This document shows positions 27,103-36,181 of a stretch of 64,000 nt of DNA, piece after piece. Numbering within the stretch: the stretch's first letter is position 1; every line of letters begins with the position of its first letter. The stretch is from positions 124,001 to 188,000 of the forward strand of contig CAJXNH010000002.1 in the NCBI GenBank assembly GCA_913057245.1, given 5' to 3'. The stretch comes from an uncultured Phaeodactylibacter sp. GTDB lineage: Bacteria; Bacteroidota; Bacteroidia; Chitinophagales; Saprospiraceae. Under the pieces are notes generated by a model. That model was not told the origin of the DNA and did no database searches. It saw nothing but the letters and a program-made list of their open reading frames with translations. Made by a program: the position numbers and the translations under genes.

Positions 27103-29202
27103 ATGAAAAAGTTATTCCTTGCATGGTGTTTGATTTTTGGCTACAGCCTGCTACCGGCACAGCCCTATGATTTTGGGCATCCCATGCCGGTGGGGGCCTA
27201 CTACTACCCGGAGCACTGGCCCGAATCCCAATGGGACCGCGACCTGGGCAAAATGGCGGAACTGGGCTTTCAGTTTACCCACTTCGGGGAATTTGCCTGG
27301 GCGATGATGGAACCCGAGAAAGGGCGGTTTGACTTTGAATGGCTGGACAAAGCGGTCGGGCTTGCAGACAAGCACGGGCTAAAAGTCATCATGTGCACCC
27401 CCACGCTAACGCCCCCCGCCTGGCTCACCGAAAAACACCCGGAAATCCTGACGGTCAACGATCAGGGGCTGACGCAGCACCACGGGAGCCGCCTGCACGT
27501 GTCTTACAATCATCCCACGTACCGCTACTACACCGAGCGCATTGTGCGGAAGTTAGCAGAACGCTATGGAAAGGACGAGCGCATCTGGGGCTGGCAGGTA
27601 GACAATGAGCCGCACTATGGTGTATTGTATGATTATTCCGAAGGGCACGAGCGGGCTTTTCAGGACTGGCTGAGGGATAAGTACGGCAGCATCGATAGCC
27701 TTAATACCGCCTGGGGCGCTGTCTTTTGGAGCCAATCCTACAATCATTTTGGGCAGGTGCAAATTCCCAATAAGAACCGGGCACCACAGGGCGCGAATCC
27801 TCATGCGCTGCTTGATTTTCAGCGCTTCAATGCAGAGGAACTGGCCGAAGCCCTGAGGTTTCAGTCCGATCTGCTCAAAAGCCTGGTGGACAAACGGCAG
27901 TGGGTGACCACCAACTACGCTTATTTCAAATTCCTGCCTTCAGTAGACCCTTTCCTGAACCGGGATGACTTTGATTTTGCTGCTCACACCATGTACCTGA
28001 CAAGCGGGTATTTGAGCGATGAGGGCGGCCCCCTTGCCCATCGGTTGGGGAGTGGGCTGGAGCTGGCCTTTTCACAGGAATTTGCGGAGTCGGTCAACGG
28101 CTACACCGGCATCATGGAGTTGCAACCCGGCCAAATCAACTGGGGCGTCATCAATCCGCAGCCGCTGCCCGGTGCGGTGCGTATGTGGGGCTGGCACGCC
28201 TTCGGGCTGGGGGATAAATTTGTATGCACCTACCGGTTCCGGCAGCCCCTCTTTGGCGGAGAACAAACCCACAAAGGCGTCATGGAAACCGATGGGGTGA
28301 CAGTGGCACGCGGCGGGAAGGAGTACGTGCAGTTCATCGAGGAATTGCAACAGCTTACCAAAAGCGGCGACCTGAAAGCCGATGCGACTATGCCTGCCGC
28401 GCTAAAAGCCCGCAAAACCGCCTTTTACTGGGAACAGGACAACCTCTGGAGCCTGGGCAATCAGCCCCACCACAGCGATTGGGACAGCTGGGCCCACCAC
28501 TATACCTACTACCAAAACCTGAAGCGGCTGGGCGCTCCGGTTACCTTCGTCAGCCGTGGCGAAGCGGTTGACCCTGAGGAATATCCTTTTTGGGTAGTCC
28601 CCGCCGCGCACATGATTGATCCGGCGCAGGTAAACATCTGGGAAGACTACGCAAGGGCAGGCGGGCACCTGATTCTGAGCGTACGCACCGGCACGAAAGA
28701 CCACAACAGCCATATTTGGGAAGCCCTGCTGCAGGAGCCCATCTGGGATTTGATCGGTGCACGGGTGGAATACTACGACCACCTCCCAGCCAAATACCCC
28801 GGACAGGTAAGTATGGGGGGCAAGACCTACCCCTGGCACATCTGGGGCGATGTACTGACACCGATGGAAGGCACAACGGTACTGGCGCGTCACGACAGCG
28901 AGTACTACAAAGGCGCACCGGCGGTTGTTTCCCGCAATCTGGGTGCTGGCAGCGTGACCTACACCGGCGTCTGGTCGGACAACTGGGAGCTGGAATACGA
29001 GGTGTTGCGGGCAGTCTATGGTACGGCTGGTGCTAAAATCCTTAATCTACCCACTTACGTTTTTACCGAATGGCGGGATGGGGTTTACATCGCTGTCAAC
29101 TACAGTTCGAAGGCCGTGGAAGCGCCGGTGCCGGATGGTGCGAAAGTGCTGTTGGGTGGGCGGCAGTTGGAGCCGGGTGGTGTGACGGTTTGGGTGGAGT
29201 AA
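27103..29202 (+). CDS. GH42 beta-galactosidase, intact
   Basis: 699-residue secreted beta-galactosidase. The signal peptide ends near LLPAQ. The TIM barrel shows YYPEHWP at the start, TPTLTPPAWL, the acid/base Glu169 in WQVDNEPHY and the nucleophile Glu339 in GIMELQPG. A trimerisation-type alpha/beta domain and a small beta domain follow. It shares layout and length with the interrupted GH42 at 12125-14221 but is clearly divergent from it. It is the last gene of the plus-strand PUL run; a 14-bp palindrome follows 23 nt after its stop. Confidence 0.94.
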   Translation: MKKLFLAWCLIFGYSLLPAQPYDFGHPMPVGAYYYPEHWPESQWDRDLGKMAELGFQFTHFGEFAWAMMEPEKGRFDFEWLDKAVGLADKHGLKVIMCTPTLTPPAWLTEKHPEILTVNDQGLTQHHGSRLHVSYNHPTYRYYTERIVRKLAERYGKDERIWGWQVDNEPHYGVLYDYSEGHERAFQDWLRDKYGSIDSLNTAWGAVFWSQSYNHFGQVQIPNKNRAPQGANPHALLDFQRFNAEELAEALRFQSDLLKSLVDKRQWVTTNYAYFKFLPSVDPFLNRDDFDFAAHTMYLTSGYLSDEGGPLAHRLGSGLELAFSQEFAESVNGYTGIMELQPGQINWGVINPQPLPGAVRMWGWHAFGLGDKFVCTYRFRQPLFGGEQTHKGVMETDGVTVARGGKEYVQFIEELQQLTKSGDLKADATMPAALKARKTAFYWEQDNLWSLGNQPHHSDWDSWAHHYTYYQNLKRLGAPVTFVSRGEAVDPEEYPFWVVPAAHMIDPAQVNIWEDYARAGGHLILSVRTGTKDHNSHIWEALLQEPIWDLIGARVEYYDHLPAKYPGQVSMGGKTYPWHIWGDVLTPMEGTTVLARHDSEYYKGAPAVVSRNLGAGSVTYTGVWSDNWELEYEVLRAVYGTAGAKILNLPTYVFTEWRDGVYIAVNYSSKAVEAPVPDGAKVLLGGRQLEPGGVTVWVE

Positions 29203-29225
29203 GGAAAATGATTAAGCCCTTTTTA

Positions 29226-29239
29226 GCCTCAATTGAGGC
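29226..29239. promoter_or_regulatory. Perfect 14-bp palindrome after GH42
   Basis: GCCTCAATTGAGGC has no central spacer, so it suits a dimeric DNA-binding protein better than an RNA hairpin. A T-run precedes it on the plus strand, so on the minus strand it could act as a weak terminator. It lies 92 nt upstream of the next gene's start. Confidence 0.35.
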
Positions 29240-29276
29240 AATCGTCAGGCGGTAGACGTATTCCGTTTTGACAACA

Positions 29277-29308
29277 TTGGATTTTGGCAGATGAATAGTC
29301 TATCTTAC
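29277..29308 (+). promoter_or_regulatory. Candidate promoter of the T9SS propeller gene
   Basis: TTG at 29277-29279, 21 nt, then TATCTTAC at 29301-29308, a variant of the Bacteroidota TTG-N19-20-TAnnTTTG promoter. The ATG follows 22 nt after the box. Confidence 0.35.
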
Positions 29309-29330
29309 CAAGACTAAACTCTAATGCTGT

Positions 29331-32300
29331 ATGTTAAAACGTGTCCTCTTTTTGCTGTTTTTCATGGCTTGCTCTACGCTCTACGCTCAGCCTCAGTGGA
29401 TGGTCTTCAATGGTTCCGGTGGAGCCCACGGGCTTTTACGCCAAGGCAATCAGCTTTGGGTAACCTCAGGAGCAGGCATTACCCGCATCAGCCTTACGGT
29501 GGGTTCCTGGCAAAATTACAAAACGACCAACTCGAATCTGCTCAGTCATAACATCAATGATCTGGCCATTACCCCTGATGGATTGCTTTGGGCAACACTT
29601 GGCGATGCCGGGCTGGCCTACTTTGACGGAGCCAACTGGTCGTCTTTGCAGGCCCTTGGTGGAATATCGCTAGACCGTGCCGACTGGCTTGCCACAGGGC
29701 CGGATGGTGCACTTTGGGTCAGCGGGCGTTTTGAAGGCCACCGATGGATGAAATTTGAAAATGGGGTTGGAGAACTTATTGATTTTCCCGAGGATGCGAT
29801 CAATTTTCGGGAAGACTTTGCTGTTGCCGGTGATGGCATACTGTTTTCGGTGGCGCAAATGGGGGAGGAGATGCCTATTTCCCTGGTGCGCTACGATGGG
29901 GAGAACTGGTCGGTCGTGACGCCGGAAAGCCTCGGGCTGCCTGCGGGGACAAGGGTATATGATATTGAGCAAGATTCGGAAGGTCGTGTGTACATGCTTT
30001 TTAGCCTTTTCAGCCCACAGGTCTCGGCACTCGGTATTTACGAGGAAGGTACGTTCGAAATGATTCCGGTCCCGGCTACCGTTAACGACTTTGTCAATGA
30101 ATTCAACCCGATTTCAGTAAGCCCTGAAGGGCAAATCTTCATTAGCCTCCGCAATAATACCGTCCTCCGCCTCAACGGCACTGACTGGGTAACGATAGAT
30201 ATGGCTGCTTTAGGGCTGGCTACCGGTAGCCCGGATGGGATCGTACAGGATGACGATGGCGCTTACTGGGTCATTTACCATAATGACAGCACTTGGCGCA
30301 GACAATTATTTAAATTAAATGATGGTCAGGTCAGCCCGGTTCAACTGGCAAATACAGCATTGCCAGTCAACGCTGTAACCCAGGTCCGCGTTGGGCCGCA
30401 GAATAACAAATGGGTACAGGCCGGGCAGGCTGACCGCTTGTTCAAATTTGATGGTAAGGAATGGATGGCTACGCCGCCCATACCTGATCATATGGGCTGG
30501 AGCCACGAGCTACAAGATGTTGACGAGGGGCAGAATGTTTGGGTTAGTGGTTACAGCACGGATGGGGCTATCCGGTTTGATGGGCTGGCTTTTGGCAGAT
30601 TACGGGTGCCCCACCCGCAGTACGGAGGCTTTCTGGAAAATATAACCGGAGTGAAGGTCGATACGGCCGGCGACCTTTGGATGCAATCCGGGAATTGGGT
30701 CCTGCAATACAAAAAAGATGGCTTTGCCCATTCCGAAGGGTTTTATGCGGAGACGCCTTACGCTGATTATCATATGCCCAATCAGGCTGAAGTTGTTAAA
30801 GGGCGTTTTGGCGATTTGTGGGCAGCTGCCAATAAGGTGTTTCGATACCATGAGGAGTCATGGGAGCCCTTGCCCAATACTGGTTCAGCTCTGAATCTGT
30901 ACGGGCGCAATATCGCCGGTTCGCATTCCGGTACGTTCTGGTTGCACAATAACTTAGGGGATACCTTATACTACTATCAGAACGGAAACTGGACGGCCAC
31001 AGGGATGCCGGACGAGCTGCTTTCTTCTTTTTTCTTCAATTTTTCGGATATGCAGGTTGGTCCTGACACCACACTTTGGCTGGCGACTCACGGGGGGCTT
31101 TGGGGGCTAAAATCTGGTCAGTGGTCCCATTTTCATATTTTAAATACGCCGCTGCCCAGTAATAATATCCAGAGCCTGGATTTTGATACCCATGGTACGC
31201 TTTGGATAGGCACCGCCTGCGGCTTGGTGGCTTATAATCCCGGGGGTATTGAAGATATTTTTGGTTCGCCCCGGGCCAGCGTAGCCGGCAGGGTTTTTCG
31301 TGATTTAGATGGTGACGGGCTCTTTGATGAAGGGGACGTACCCCTGCAGTACCATCGGGTTTTACTACTGCCGGATAGCGTCTACAGCTTTACGAATGCC
31401 GATGGTACTTATCATTTTAATACCGCTCCGGGGCCATATGAAGTCCAGTATCTACCCACTCCGGGGTGGTCGGTGGATGCCGGGCAGGACAGTTACGCCT
31501 TTGAGATTGAGTTGGAGCAACTTGATGGGTTTGATTTTCGGGTGGCTCCGGAGACAGAAATGGAAGCGCTCAATATAGAATTGTTAGGCAATGCCAGCCG
31601 GTGCAATTTACCAGCAATGTACTGGCTGGATTACAGTAACGGGGGGACTTTGCCAGAATCCGGACAGGTTAGGCTGCTACTGGACCCGGATGTCATTTAT
31701 CAATACAGTGAGCCCGCCCCGGACTATTGGCTGGGAGATACCATAGTCTGGACTTTTTCTGACCTTTTCCCGGAGGCCGTTCAGGGGATTGCAGTCATTA
31801 CTTTGATGCCCGGCGTGCAGGATGTGGCGGATAGTTTGCTGGTACACCATGCTTCCGTCTTCCGTATGGAAGCAGCACCCAACACCCTTGAAGAGACGGA
31901 TAGCCAGGAATTGTCGCAAATACTGCGGTGCTCCTATGATCCAAATGACAAGTTGGTAGCTTCCGCGGGCCCCATGTACGGCGCCCAATCCCTGCACTGT
32001 GATCCACTGGAATATACGATTCGTTTTCAGAATACAGGAAATGATACTGCTTTTACGGTCGTGATCAGAGATACCCTCGATAAAAATCTGGACTGGAACA
32101 CATTTGAGCCCCTTGCCGCCAGTCATGACCATCAGACCGTCCTTAGGTCGAACGGGGCACTGGAATTTCGCTTTGAAGACATTTACCTACCGGACAGTAT
32201 CGTCAATGAGCCAGCCAGCCATGGTTTTGTGAAGTACCGGATTCGGGCAAAAGCGGTGCCTGAATTGCCTGTTGTTGTCTATAACCGGGCTGCCATTTAC

Positions 32301-32621
32301 TTCGATTTAAATCCACCCATTATCACCAATACTACGGTTAGCGAACTGGTTGGAAACTTACCTACTGCCCTGCAAAGAGAATGGGTCGAGCTGGAGTTAA
32401 TCGTTTCCCCTAATCCTGTCCGGGACCAGCTTCAGGTGCGCTGGGCAGGAGGAGCTGCCGTAGCCAAGGTGGTGAATAGCGCCGGGCAGACTGTAATCCC
32501 GCTATTTGCCGTGCGGGCTCCGCAGTTTGAAGTACCCGTAGCTCAACTGCCTGCCGGAACTTATTTCCTTAAGCTTGAGGGCCAGAGTGAGAGAGGTGCC
32601 GCTACCTTTGTAAAATGGTAA
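29331..32621 (+). CDS. T9SS-secreted two-component-regulator-type propeller protein
   Basis: 1096-residue exported protein. After a signal peptide there is a long beta-propeller region built of repeats with the pattern DGLLWATLGDAGLAYFDG, up to about residue 640. Next comes an SdrD-B-like domain (VAGRVFRDLDGDGLFDEGD, about 650-720) and then a DUF11-like conserved domain (YTIRFQNTGNDTAF, IYFDLNPPIITNT, about 880-1010). It ends with a type-A T9SS sorting domain (VSPNPVRDQLQV to LPAGTYFLKL). The propeller repeats are those found in hybrid sensor kinases, but no kinase is attached here. The protein is probably exposed on or released from the cell. It stands alone, with its own promoter-like sequence, and is intact. 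Confidence 0.88.
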   Translation: MLKRVLFLLFFMACSTLYAQPQWMVFNGSGGAHGLLRQGNQLWVTSGAGITRISLTVGSWQNYKTTNSNLLSHNINDLAITPDGLLWATLGDAGLAYFDGANWSSLQALGGISLDRADWLATGPDGALWVSGRFEGHRWMKFENGVGELIDFPEDAINFREDFAVAGDGILFSVAQMGEEMPISLVRYDGENWSVVTPESLGLPAGTRVYDIEQDSEGRVYMLFSLFSPQVSALGIYEEGTFEMIPVPATVNDFVNEFNPISVSPEGQIFISLRNNTVLRLNGTDWVTIDMAALGLATGSPDGIVQDDDGAYWVIYHNDSTWRRQLFKLNDGQVSPVQLANTALPVNAVTQVRVGPQNNKWVQAGQADRLFKFDGKEWMATPPIPDHMGWSHELQDVDEGQNVWVSGYSTDGAIRFDGLAFGRLRVPHPQYGGFLENITGVKVDTAGDLWMQSGNWVLQYKKDGFAHSEGFYAETPYADYHMPNQAEVVKGRFGDLWAAANKVFRYHEESWEPLPNTGSALNLYGRNIAGSHSGTFWLHNNLGDTLYYYQNGNWTATGMPDELLSSFFFNFSDMQVGPDTTLWLATHGGLWGLKSGQWSHFHILNTPLPSNNIQSLDFDTHGTLWIGTACGLVAYNPGGIEDIFGSPRASVAGRVFRDLDGDGLFDEGDVPLQYHRVLLLPDSVYSFTNADGTYHFNTAPGPYEVQYLPTPGWSVDAGQDSYAFEIELEQLDGFDFRVAPETEMEALNIELLGNASRCNLPAMYWLDYSNGGTLPESGQVRLLLDPDVIYQYSEPAPDYWLGDTIVWTFSDLFPEAVQGIAVITLMPGVQDVADSLLVHHASVFRMEAAPNTLEETDSQELSQILRCSYDPNDKLVASAGPMYGAQSLHCDPLEYTIRFQNTGNDTAFTVVIRDTLDKNLDWNTFEPLAASHDHQTVLRSNGALEFRFEDIYLPDSIVNEPASHGFVKYRIRAKAVPELPVVVYNRAAIYFDLNPPIITNTTVSELVGNLPTALQREWVELELIVSPNPVRDQLQVRWAGGAAVAKVVNSAGQTVIPLFAVRAPQFEVPVAQLPAGTYFLKLEGQSERGAATFVKW

Positions 32622-32733
32622 TTATCAGGTTTGAAATTTACTTCTGCCCCGAACCTGTCTGTTTACCCGAAACGGTAACCGTCTGTTCACCCCCATCTGG
32701 CAATGTAGGGTCTTAAAAATGGGGGTTTATCCC

Positions 32734-32741
32734 TATCTTCG
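32734..32741 (+). promoter_or_regulatory. Candidate -7 box (TATCTTCG)
   Basis: TATCTTCG, 39 nt before the ATG of the small lipoprotein, in a typical cgcaaaat leader. One base differs from TAnnTTTG. No good TTG is seen at the usual upstream distance. Confidence 0.35.
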
Positions 32742-32780
32742 CATCCGCAAAATTTTCTTAATTGTTAAAAACGCTCTTCA

Positions 32781-33152
32781 ATGATTTTATTGAAAAGAAG
32801 TTTATTGTTAATGCTGCTCTCCGGTCTTTTTGTTTTTACCGCCTGTAATGACGAGGACGAGGATTGCATGCCTCCTGCGCTCTCTGAAAACATCGTGGGC
32901 GAATGGGAAGTGTCCACCACTAATGACGTAGTGGAGTTTCAGGCAGATGGCACGCTGATTGACCCTAATGATGCGGTTATCGCAGGCTCTGCCAATTCTG
33001 AGAAAACTTATGTTGCGAGCGGGATGACCCTCACTGTAACGCTCTCAGAAGGTGGCGCCTCTTTCTCCTCTGAGTTTGATGTGACCAGCAATGAATGCGA
33101 TGAGATTGTGGTCTCGTTCATAGGCGCGGATGTGACGTTTACGCGTCAGTAA
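32781..33152 (+). CDS. Small lipocalin-like lipoprotein
   Basis: 123-residue lipoprotein with lipobox LFVFTAC. The mature part starts with NIVGEWEVSTTNDVVEFQADGT and continues with alternating beta strands (TYVASGMTLTVTLSEGGASF), a pattern of lipocalin-like or META-like small beta-barrel lipoproteins of Bacteroidota. Two cysteines (CMPP and ECDE) could pair. No specific function can be given. It is monocistronic and is followed by a strong terminator shared with the convergent oxidoreductase. Confidence 0.75.
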   Translation: MILLKRSLLLMLLSGLFVFTACNDEDEDCMPPALSENIVGEWEVSTTNDVVEFQADGTLIDPNDAVIAGSANSEKTYVASGMTLTVTLSEGGASFSSEFDVTSNECDEIVVSFIGADVTFTRQ

Positions 33153-33236
33153 GCCTGATAGGAATAGTCCTTGCGTTCAATGCGCTTCTTAGTGAAGATA
33201 AGTTAGTGTTTTGGGATTGTTAGGACCAAACCCAGA

Positions 33237-33265
33237 GCGGGCATCCGAAACCTTCGGATGCCCGC
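33237..33265. terminator. Bidirectional hairpin terminator
   Basis: GCGGGCATCCGAA and TTCGGATGCCCGC form a perfect 13-bp stem around a 3-nt loop. It is placed between the convergent lipoprotein (stop 33152) and oxidoreductase (stop 33291) genes. Confidence 0.85.
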
Positions 33266-33290
33266 TGTTATTGTAGCTCAAAAAAAAGTC

Positions 33291-34694
33291 CTAAATCCGT
33301 TTTGCCCGCGGCTGCAAGTCCGTCAGCTCGGCGATCCGTACCGGGCGGCCGGATTCAATGCTGTTGCGGGCGGCCACGCCAATCAGTACGGACATGGCGC
33401 CATCGCGTACGCCTGCGGCTCTTTCGTAGGGGGCTTCTTTTTCCGGGTGGACAAAGATTTTATCGTGCAGGCGCTTGTCGCCACCGCCGTGGCCGCCACG
33501 TTCATTGCCCACCATGATGCGCTCGTAGTCACTCCATAAATTGTGGGTAATGAGGGGCTTGTAGTAAATGTCCCCAGCCTTCTGATTCATTTCCTGTGCG
33601 TGCAGCTCAGCCTGACTCACGTCCTGTTCTTCCACATAGGGGATGTCCTGCCAGGCTTCCAGGCGGCCGTCGGTGCCGTTGAAGGCAATGCGCCAGCCTT
33701 CGAAGGGGGAGTAGGTGGTCAGGGAGTAGTTGACGAAGACGTTGTTGGCGTATTTGATCTGTGCCGACATTTTATCATAAATGTTGATCTCCTCCCGGAA
33801 CAGGCAGTTGTCCCGGATGTACCCGTCGTGGTGCTCGTTTTTGGTGTAGAGGTTGGTCAGAAACTCATTTTTGGTAATATCCCAGTGAAATGCGCACTTG
33901 TCGGTATGTTCACAGTCGCGGCAATTGTTGCCCCGGAAGGGCCCGTTGCTGCCGTAGTGCTCCAGGTCGCCGTAGGCAAAGACCTCCTCGGGATCGGAAT
34001 CGAGCCACCAGTTGAGCAGGTCAAAGTGGTGGGTGGCTTTATGCACCCATAGCGTACCACCCGCCTGCCGTAGCCCATGCCAGCGCCGGAAGTAGGAGGC
34101 CCCGTGGTAGGTATTCAGGTACCAGTTGAAGTCTACCGAGGTGACCTTGCCGATCTTTCCTTCCATCAGGAGTTCCTTGATCTTGGTCATGTACGGGCTC
34201 CAGCGGTAGTTGAAACCGACGATCAGGTTCTTGTTGGACCGCCGCTCGGCATCAATTATTTCCTGGCATTTGAACTCATCGGTAGTCATGGGCTTTTCCG
34301 TCAGCACATCACAGCCCATATCCAGCCCCTTAATGATGAATTCATGGTGGTTGGAGTCTTTGGTAGTGACAATCACCAGGTCGGGCTTCCTTTCCTGTAC
34401 CATCTTTTCGAAATTGGCGTAGGTCGGGCAGCTCACCTGCATTTCCTTCAGGGCAAACTCCAGCCTGCCCGGGTTGATGTCGCAAAGGCCCACAAATTCG
34501 AGGATGTCAGAATATTTTTCCACCAGCCGCCGCCCCCAGAAAGTGATGCCGCGGATGCCAGTGCCCACGAGGGCAATTTTGAGTTTTTCACCTTTTAGAA
34601 TAGGGCTCCAAAGGGTGCTGCCCGCCACGGCAGTACCCGCGGAGAGGCTGCTGAGTATGGTCAGGAAATGTCTTCGGTTGATTTCGGTTGGCAT
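33291..34694 (-). CDS. Gfo/Idh/MocA family oxidoreductase, exported type
   Basis: 467-residue NAD(P)-dependent oxidoreductase with a Tat-type start (NRRHFLTILSSLSAG). The Rossmann motif is VGTGIRG and the catalytic-region motif is LTEKPMTT with the conserved Lys; HKATHHFDLLNWW is the usual substrate-side motif. An unusual stretch NCRDCEHTDKC contains three closely spaced cysteines that may bind a metal. Members with this signal oxidise sugars or sugar derivatives, often in PULs. It lies 27 nt after the DUF4861 gene, so the two are probably co-transcribed. The precise substrate is not known. Confidence 0.9.
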   Translation of the reverse strand: MPTEINRRHFLTILSSLSAGTAVAGSTLWSPILKGEKLKIALVGTGIRGITFWGRRLVEKYSDILEFVGLCDINPGRLEFALKEMQVSCPTYANFEKMVQERKPDLVIVTTKDSNHHEFIIKGLDMGCDVLTEKPMTTDEFKCQEIIDAERRSNKNLIVGFNYRWSPYMTKIKELLMEGKIGKVTSVDFNWYLNTYHGASYFRRWHGLRQAGGTLWVHKATHHFDLLNWWLDSDPEEVFAYGDLEHYGSNGPFRGNNCRDCEHTDKCAFHWDITKNEFLTNLYTKNEHHDGYIRDNCLFREEINIYDKMSAQIKYANNVFVNYSLTTYSPFEGWRIAFNGTDGRLEAWQDIPYVEEQDVSQAELHAQEMNQKAGDIYYKPLITHNLWSDYERIMVGNERGGHGGGDKRLHDKIFVHPEKEAPYERAAGVRDGAMSVLIGVAARNSIESGRPVRIAELTDLQPRAKRI

Positions 34695-34721
34695 AGTCTG
34701 AGTCGTTTTGGATATTTAACA

Positions 34722-35963
34722 CTATTTATCACTTTCCATCCGGAAGGCTGTCCCCCACTGTGCTGCTTCCTGTTCTAGGTGTTCCCGGAATTCCCGGATA
34801 CCGCGGATCTGCATGGGGTCTTCTTCCCAAACCGCCATAAAACGGTAGGTGGCAGCTTCGTTGCTGGCATTGAGGATCATGAGGTGGTCGAGTTCGCTAT
34901 CGTAGAGTACGGGCTCCTGGGATTCCTTAGCCATGAGGGCAAAGCCGAGCTGTTGGCCGTGGTAAGACTGATTGTCCCAATTGTAATAAGCCTGTACACC
35001 ACCGTACCGCTTGGCATTAATTTGGTCGGTATGCTTGACGATACCGGTGGCAAACTTCATCCCATCCGGCAGCGGGGTTTTGGACTGCAGGCGCACCTCC
35101 GTCCACTGATGGCCGGCCTGTATTTCAAAATCCACCGTGAGGTCCAGCCGGAAAGTGTCCACCTCCAGCCCCTCAAAGTTTACCCGCAGTATGCTACGCA
35201 AAGGGCCGTTGGCTATAATATCAATATCTTTTTTTGCCGTTTTAGAAAGGGCATAGGCTTTTTCCCGGTACCAGATGGCGGGGCTGCCAATACCCAGAGA
35301 GTTGCCCACTTTGAGAATGTCAGAGCCCCAGTCCTTCAGGTCGTGGTAGTCCCAGCCCACCGTATCCATGACCATGTCCCGGACTTTCTTGCCGTAAATA
35401 TCGGTGCGGAAGCGATCGTCCATGTAAAAGCGGTAAGCCACCAGGTCGTTCTCCCAAACGGGTCCTTCAAACATGACCCACATGTTTTGGGGGGTGAGAT
35501 CACCGGGTACGGTCAGGGCTTCCCGTTGGGTATAATCCGCGAGCATTTCCCGGGCGGTCTCCGGGGCAAAGGGGCGGTCCTGTACCTTGAAGACGATCTG
35601 CGAACGTTGGGAGACCTCAAAGGAGTCTGGGGCTGGCTGGTATGCGAGGCTACGGGAAGATTTGCCCTTGAGGTCGGTCAGGAAGAATAAAGTTTCCGGC
35701 GTACCATCGCCATCCAGGTCATCCTGCTGTGCGGGCAGCCAGGCCTCAGCCTCGGCGTCGTAGAGTGCCCATCCCGGCTTGCTGTTTTCCGGGACAGCGG
35801 CCTCAAAGCCTGCATCTTTAAAAGTGGTGGTTCCCGGATTGGAAACCGTAATGGTGTAGTCATGGCTGTCATTGGCCGATTGATCAGCCCCGCAACTGCT
35901 GAGCAGGCTCAGGGCAAGTCCGGCTCCTAAAAGGCGTAAGTAAGAAAGACGTGGAATCCGCAT
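34722..35963 (-). CDS. DUF4861 lipoprotein
   Basis: 413-residue lipoprotein (lipobox LLSSC). The ATG at 35963 was preferred since it opens the signal peptide (MRIPRLSYLRLLGAG); an in-frame ATG at 36005 would add 14 residues. The mature part has the DUF4861 pattern: YTITVSNPGTTTF, DDLDGDGTPETLFFL, YRFYMDDRFRTDIYGKK, GWDYHDLKDWGSDILKVG and GGVQAYYNWDNQSYHG. These proteins frequently sit in marine Bacteroidota PULs for uronate-rich polymers. Their activity is not established here. It is located upstream of and close to the Gfo/Idh/MocA gene. Confidence 0.82.
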   Translation of the reverse strand: MRIPRLSYLRLLGAGLALSLLSSCGADQSANDSHDYTITVSNPGTTTFKDAGFEAAVPENSKPGWALYDAEAEAWLPAQQDDLDGDGTPETLFFLTDLKGKSSRSLAYQPAPDSFEVSQRSQIVFKVQDRPFAPETAREMLADYTQREALTVPGDLTPQNMWVMFEGPVWENDLVAYRFYMDDRFRTDIYGKKVRDMVMDTVGWDYHDLKDWGSDILKVGNSLGIGSPAIWYREKAYALSKTAKKDIDIIANGPLRSILRVNFEGLEVDTFRLDLTVDFEIQAGHQWTEVRLQSKTPLPDGMKFATGIVKHTDQINAKRYGGVQAYYNWDNQSYHGQQLGFALMAKESQEPVLYDSELDHLMILNASNEAATYRFMAVWEEDPMQIRGIREFREHLEQEAAQWGTAFRMESDK

Positions 35964-36086
35964 GTTCCGGTTGGTTTTGATGAGTGTGCTCCTAAAAATA
36001 TTCATCCTGATTGGAATGGTGGTGAAAAACAGGCCATTCTTTTAGAGGGTAGCCTACAGAGGCTTTTGTAACCTTTTCGCTCTTGC

Positions 36087-36117
36087 ATTGCGCGCAGTGA
36101 AGTGTTGTTCGCGCAAT
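36087..36117. repeat. GC-rich inverted repeat
   Basis: ATTGCGCG (36087-36094) and CGCGCAAT (36110-36117) with a 15-nt loop, in the 218-nt gap between the metallophosphoesterase and DUF4861 genes. It could be a terminator without T-tract or a regulatory site. Confidence 0.35.
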
Positions 36118-36181
36118 TGGGGGATTTGAGGCTTTACGGCTTTGTCAGTGTGCGGTATAAACGCTCATCAAATGAAATGCT

